From assembly GCA_963978155.1 (NCBI GenBank), contig CAXBRK010000098.1, forward strand, positions 1 to 7,658: a DNA stretch of 7,658 nt, given 5' to 3'. Made by a program: the position numbers and the translations under genes. Positions 6,313 through 7,658 of this stretch are shown here, piece after piece. Source of the stretch: UBA8653 sp963978155. Its GTDB lineage: Bacteria; Planctomycetota; Phycisphaerae; Phycisphaerales; SM1A02. Numbering within the stretch: position 1 is the stretch's first letter; each line of letters starts with the position of its first letter. Under the pieces are notes generated by a model. That model saw nothing but the letters and a program-made list of their open reading frames with translations. It searched no databases and was not told the DNA's origin.

Positions 6313-7658
6313 TCAATCCCAGTTGGACAGCACCACCGACAAGTCCTGGAATCCAATGGATCCATCACCATTGATGTCTTCTGGACAACCGCTACACGTC
6401 TGGCCCCACTGAGAAAGCAGGAGGGCCAGATCGGCGAAGCCCACAATGCCGTCTCCGTTGAGATCCGCCTCTGAAGAGGGGGCGGATTGAAACGGGGCCA
6501 ATTTCAGGAAGCCAAATTGTGAATTGTCAACGGCCACAATGGCCCCACCGTCGGCCGTCAAGTCGATGTCTTCGGCCGCCCAGTCGTTCCCCGAGTTGCT
6601 TCCGTAGGTCTCCTGCCACTGCACATCGCCATCAGGACCAAACTTGACGATGTACGCCTCCCACTGGTCGGAGCAGACACCCCCACTGCATTCGGAATAG
6701 GAATACTCATCGCCGGTACCCGCCGCGATGATGCAACCTCCATCGGCGGTGGCCCGAACGCCCCATGTTTCATCATGGATGTACGACGGGTTGAAACCAC
6801 GGGGATTGCCCTGTGTGCGTTGCCACAACTGTGTGCCCGATCCGGACAGTTTCATGGTGTAGGTATCCCAGTTCGCGGTGCCGGACAACGTGTGGCCAGC
6901 CAAGAAGATGGAACCATCGGCACCGAGATCCATTCCGAAGCAATGGTCCTCGTTGTTGCCGCCAAACGTCCGGCTCCAAAGCACATTGCCAGAAGCATTG
7001 ATTTTGATGACCCCATATTGCAAGGCATCCTCGGTCCCACCAGCAATGATGTAGCCATCTCCAGTTGGCTCAACCCGGTAGGCCTGAGACAGATGCTGGT
7101 TGACGCTGTTGCTGCCGAGCAAATTGCCGTTGGCATCGAGAAAAGAGATGTGCCCTTGTCCATACACAAAGAAGGTGTTGTTGGGATCCTCGGCGTTGCG
7201 GTACCCCACTGCCAAAAGGCCATCGTCGGTCAATGCCAAGTGCTCAAAAGCATCGGCTCCGCCGAGGTCATGCGTTCTTTGAAAAATGGTGGCACCGGTT
7301 GATTTGTTGAGCTTCAAAATGGCACTGTTGCGAGAAAGCATGCCACACACCAAGTAGCCATCTTCAACTTCGAGGGCAGAGTTGCCCATGTTTTTGTTGC
7401 CCGACCCGAACTCACGCTTCCAATCGAGGTTTCCCGCCGCATCAGTTTTGACCACAAACATCTTGGCCGAAGCACCCACGTAGCCCGTCTCACCGATTTG
7501 GAGATAGCCACCATCCTCACAAGTCATGATGTAATGCGCGTGTGACTCCTCTTGAGATCCGCTGTGGTCGGTGAACCACTCCACTTGGGGCGGCGTTTCT
7601 TGTCCCACCGCCAGCGACGAGCAGAGCAGAACAAGCAATACAGGAAGGTCCTGAAGCG
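6313..7658 (-). CDS. Exported beta-propeller protein with C-terminal dockerin pair, 5'-truncated by window edge
   Basis: The first start-like codon at 7636-7638 is a TTG inside a hydrophobic stretch, and the frame stays open to the window end (LQDLPV precedes it). The true start therefore lies outside, and the visible N-terminus is the core of a signal peptide cut near AVG-QE. Numbered from that TTG (441 residues), about 33-380 carries roughly seven repeats of 40-60 residues. The repeat has the form (D/E)DGGYLxxGxT...Fxxx-K-(T/L)(D/N)xxGNLxWxRxFG; clear copies are near 40-78, 94-122, 138-178, 192-226, 239-275, 298-345 and 362-381. This is the pattern of a seven-bladed propeller of the WD40/PQQ-like kind, with no visible catalytic residues. 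After a short SAPSSE linker comes a dockerin-like pair (390-441: ADLNGDGIVGFADL, then DINGDGSIGFQDL), ending in NWD. The dockerin suggests attachment to a partner or to the cell surface. Its function is unknown; a binding or scaffold role is inferred. The stop is TGA at 6313-6315. Confidence 0.9.
   Translation of the reverse strand, partial: LQDLPVLLVLLCSSLAVGQETPPQVEWFTDHSGSQEESHAHYIMTCEDGGYLQIGETGYVGASAKMFVVKTDAAGNLDWKREFGSGNKNMGNSALEVEDGYLVCGMLSRNSAILKLNKSTGATIFQRTHDLGGADAFEHLALTDDGLLAVGYRNAEDPNNTFFVYGQGHISFLDANGNLLGSNSVNQHLSQAYRVEPTGDGYIIAGGTEDALQYGVIKINASGNVLWSRTFGGNNEDHCFGMDLGADGSIFLAGHTLSGTANWDTYTMKLSGSGTQLWQRTQGNPRGFNPSYIHDETWGVRATADGGCIIAAGTGDEYSYSECSGGVCSDQWEAYIVKFGPDGDVQWQETYGSNSGNDWAAEDIDLTADGGAIVAVDNSQFGFLKLAPFQSAPSSEADLNGDGIVGFADLALLLSQWGQTCSGCPEDINGDGSIGFQDLSVVLSNWD

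Overview
The window looks like a chromosomal segment of a planctomycete, most likely a marine member of the Phycisphaerae. The evidence is indirect. Two exported proteins carry paired dockerin-like Ca-loops of the form CPxDL-(D/N)xDG-xxGF-xDL-xxLL-xxW, which are abundant in that class. Most start codons lack a Shine-Dalgarno sequence. Exported, multidomain carbohydrate-type proteins dominate. No rRNA, tRNA, CRISPR array or insertion sequence was recognised.

Layout: (1) Bases 1-1709, plus strand: the 3' part of a NERD nuclease / superfamily 1 helicase gene, cut by the window's left edge. It is more AT-rich (single 60-base lines counted by hand give about 45-47% G+C) than the rest (about 57-63%). 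(2) 1689-2606, minus: trhO, the tRNA U34 hydroxylase, overlapping the helicase gene tail to tail by 21 bases. (3) 2634 to about 4583, minus: a secreted GH5-type glycoside hydrolase with a beta-trefoil/fascin-like middle and a C-terminal CBM6. It lies 27 bases upstream of trhO and could be co-transcribed with it. (4) About 4584-4718: the only sizeable intergenic region, between divergent genes, with a GC-rich inverted repeat and a clear ribosome binding site for the next gene. (5) 4719-6296, plus: a secreted alpha/beta-hydrolase-like protein with an N-terminal dockerin pair. (6) 6313 to beyond 7658, minus: an exported beta-propeller protein with a C-terminal dockerin pair, its 5' end cut by the right edge.

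How the genes may work together: the GH5-CBM6 enzyme and the dockerin-bearing hydrolase are divergently placed and both exported, which suggests breakdown of a polysaccharide, with the hydrolase possibly acting as an esterase. The propeller protein carries the same type of dockerin and may share its surface-attachment or assembly route. This is inference from domains and position. trhO is an unrelated housekeeping tRNA-modification gene. The nuclease-helicase is a typical accessory or defence-type gene, and its different composition suggests that the left edge of the window enters an acquired segment. I see no convincing new multi-gene system. The least described items are the dockerin-hydrolase family and the shared dockerin module at opposite ends of two adjacent exported proteins.
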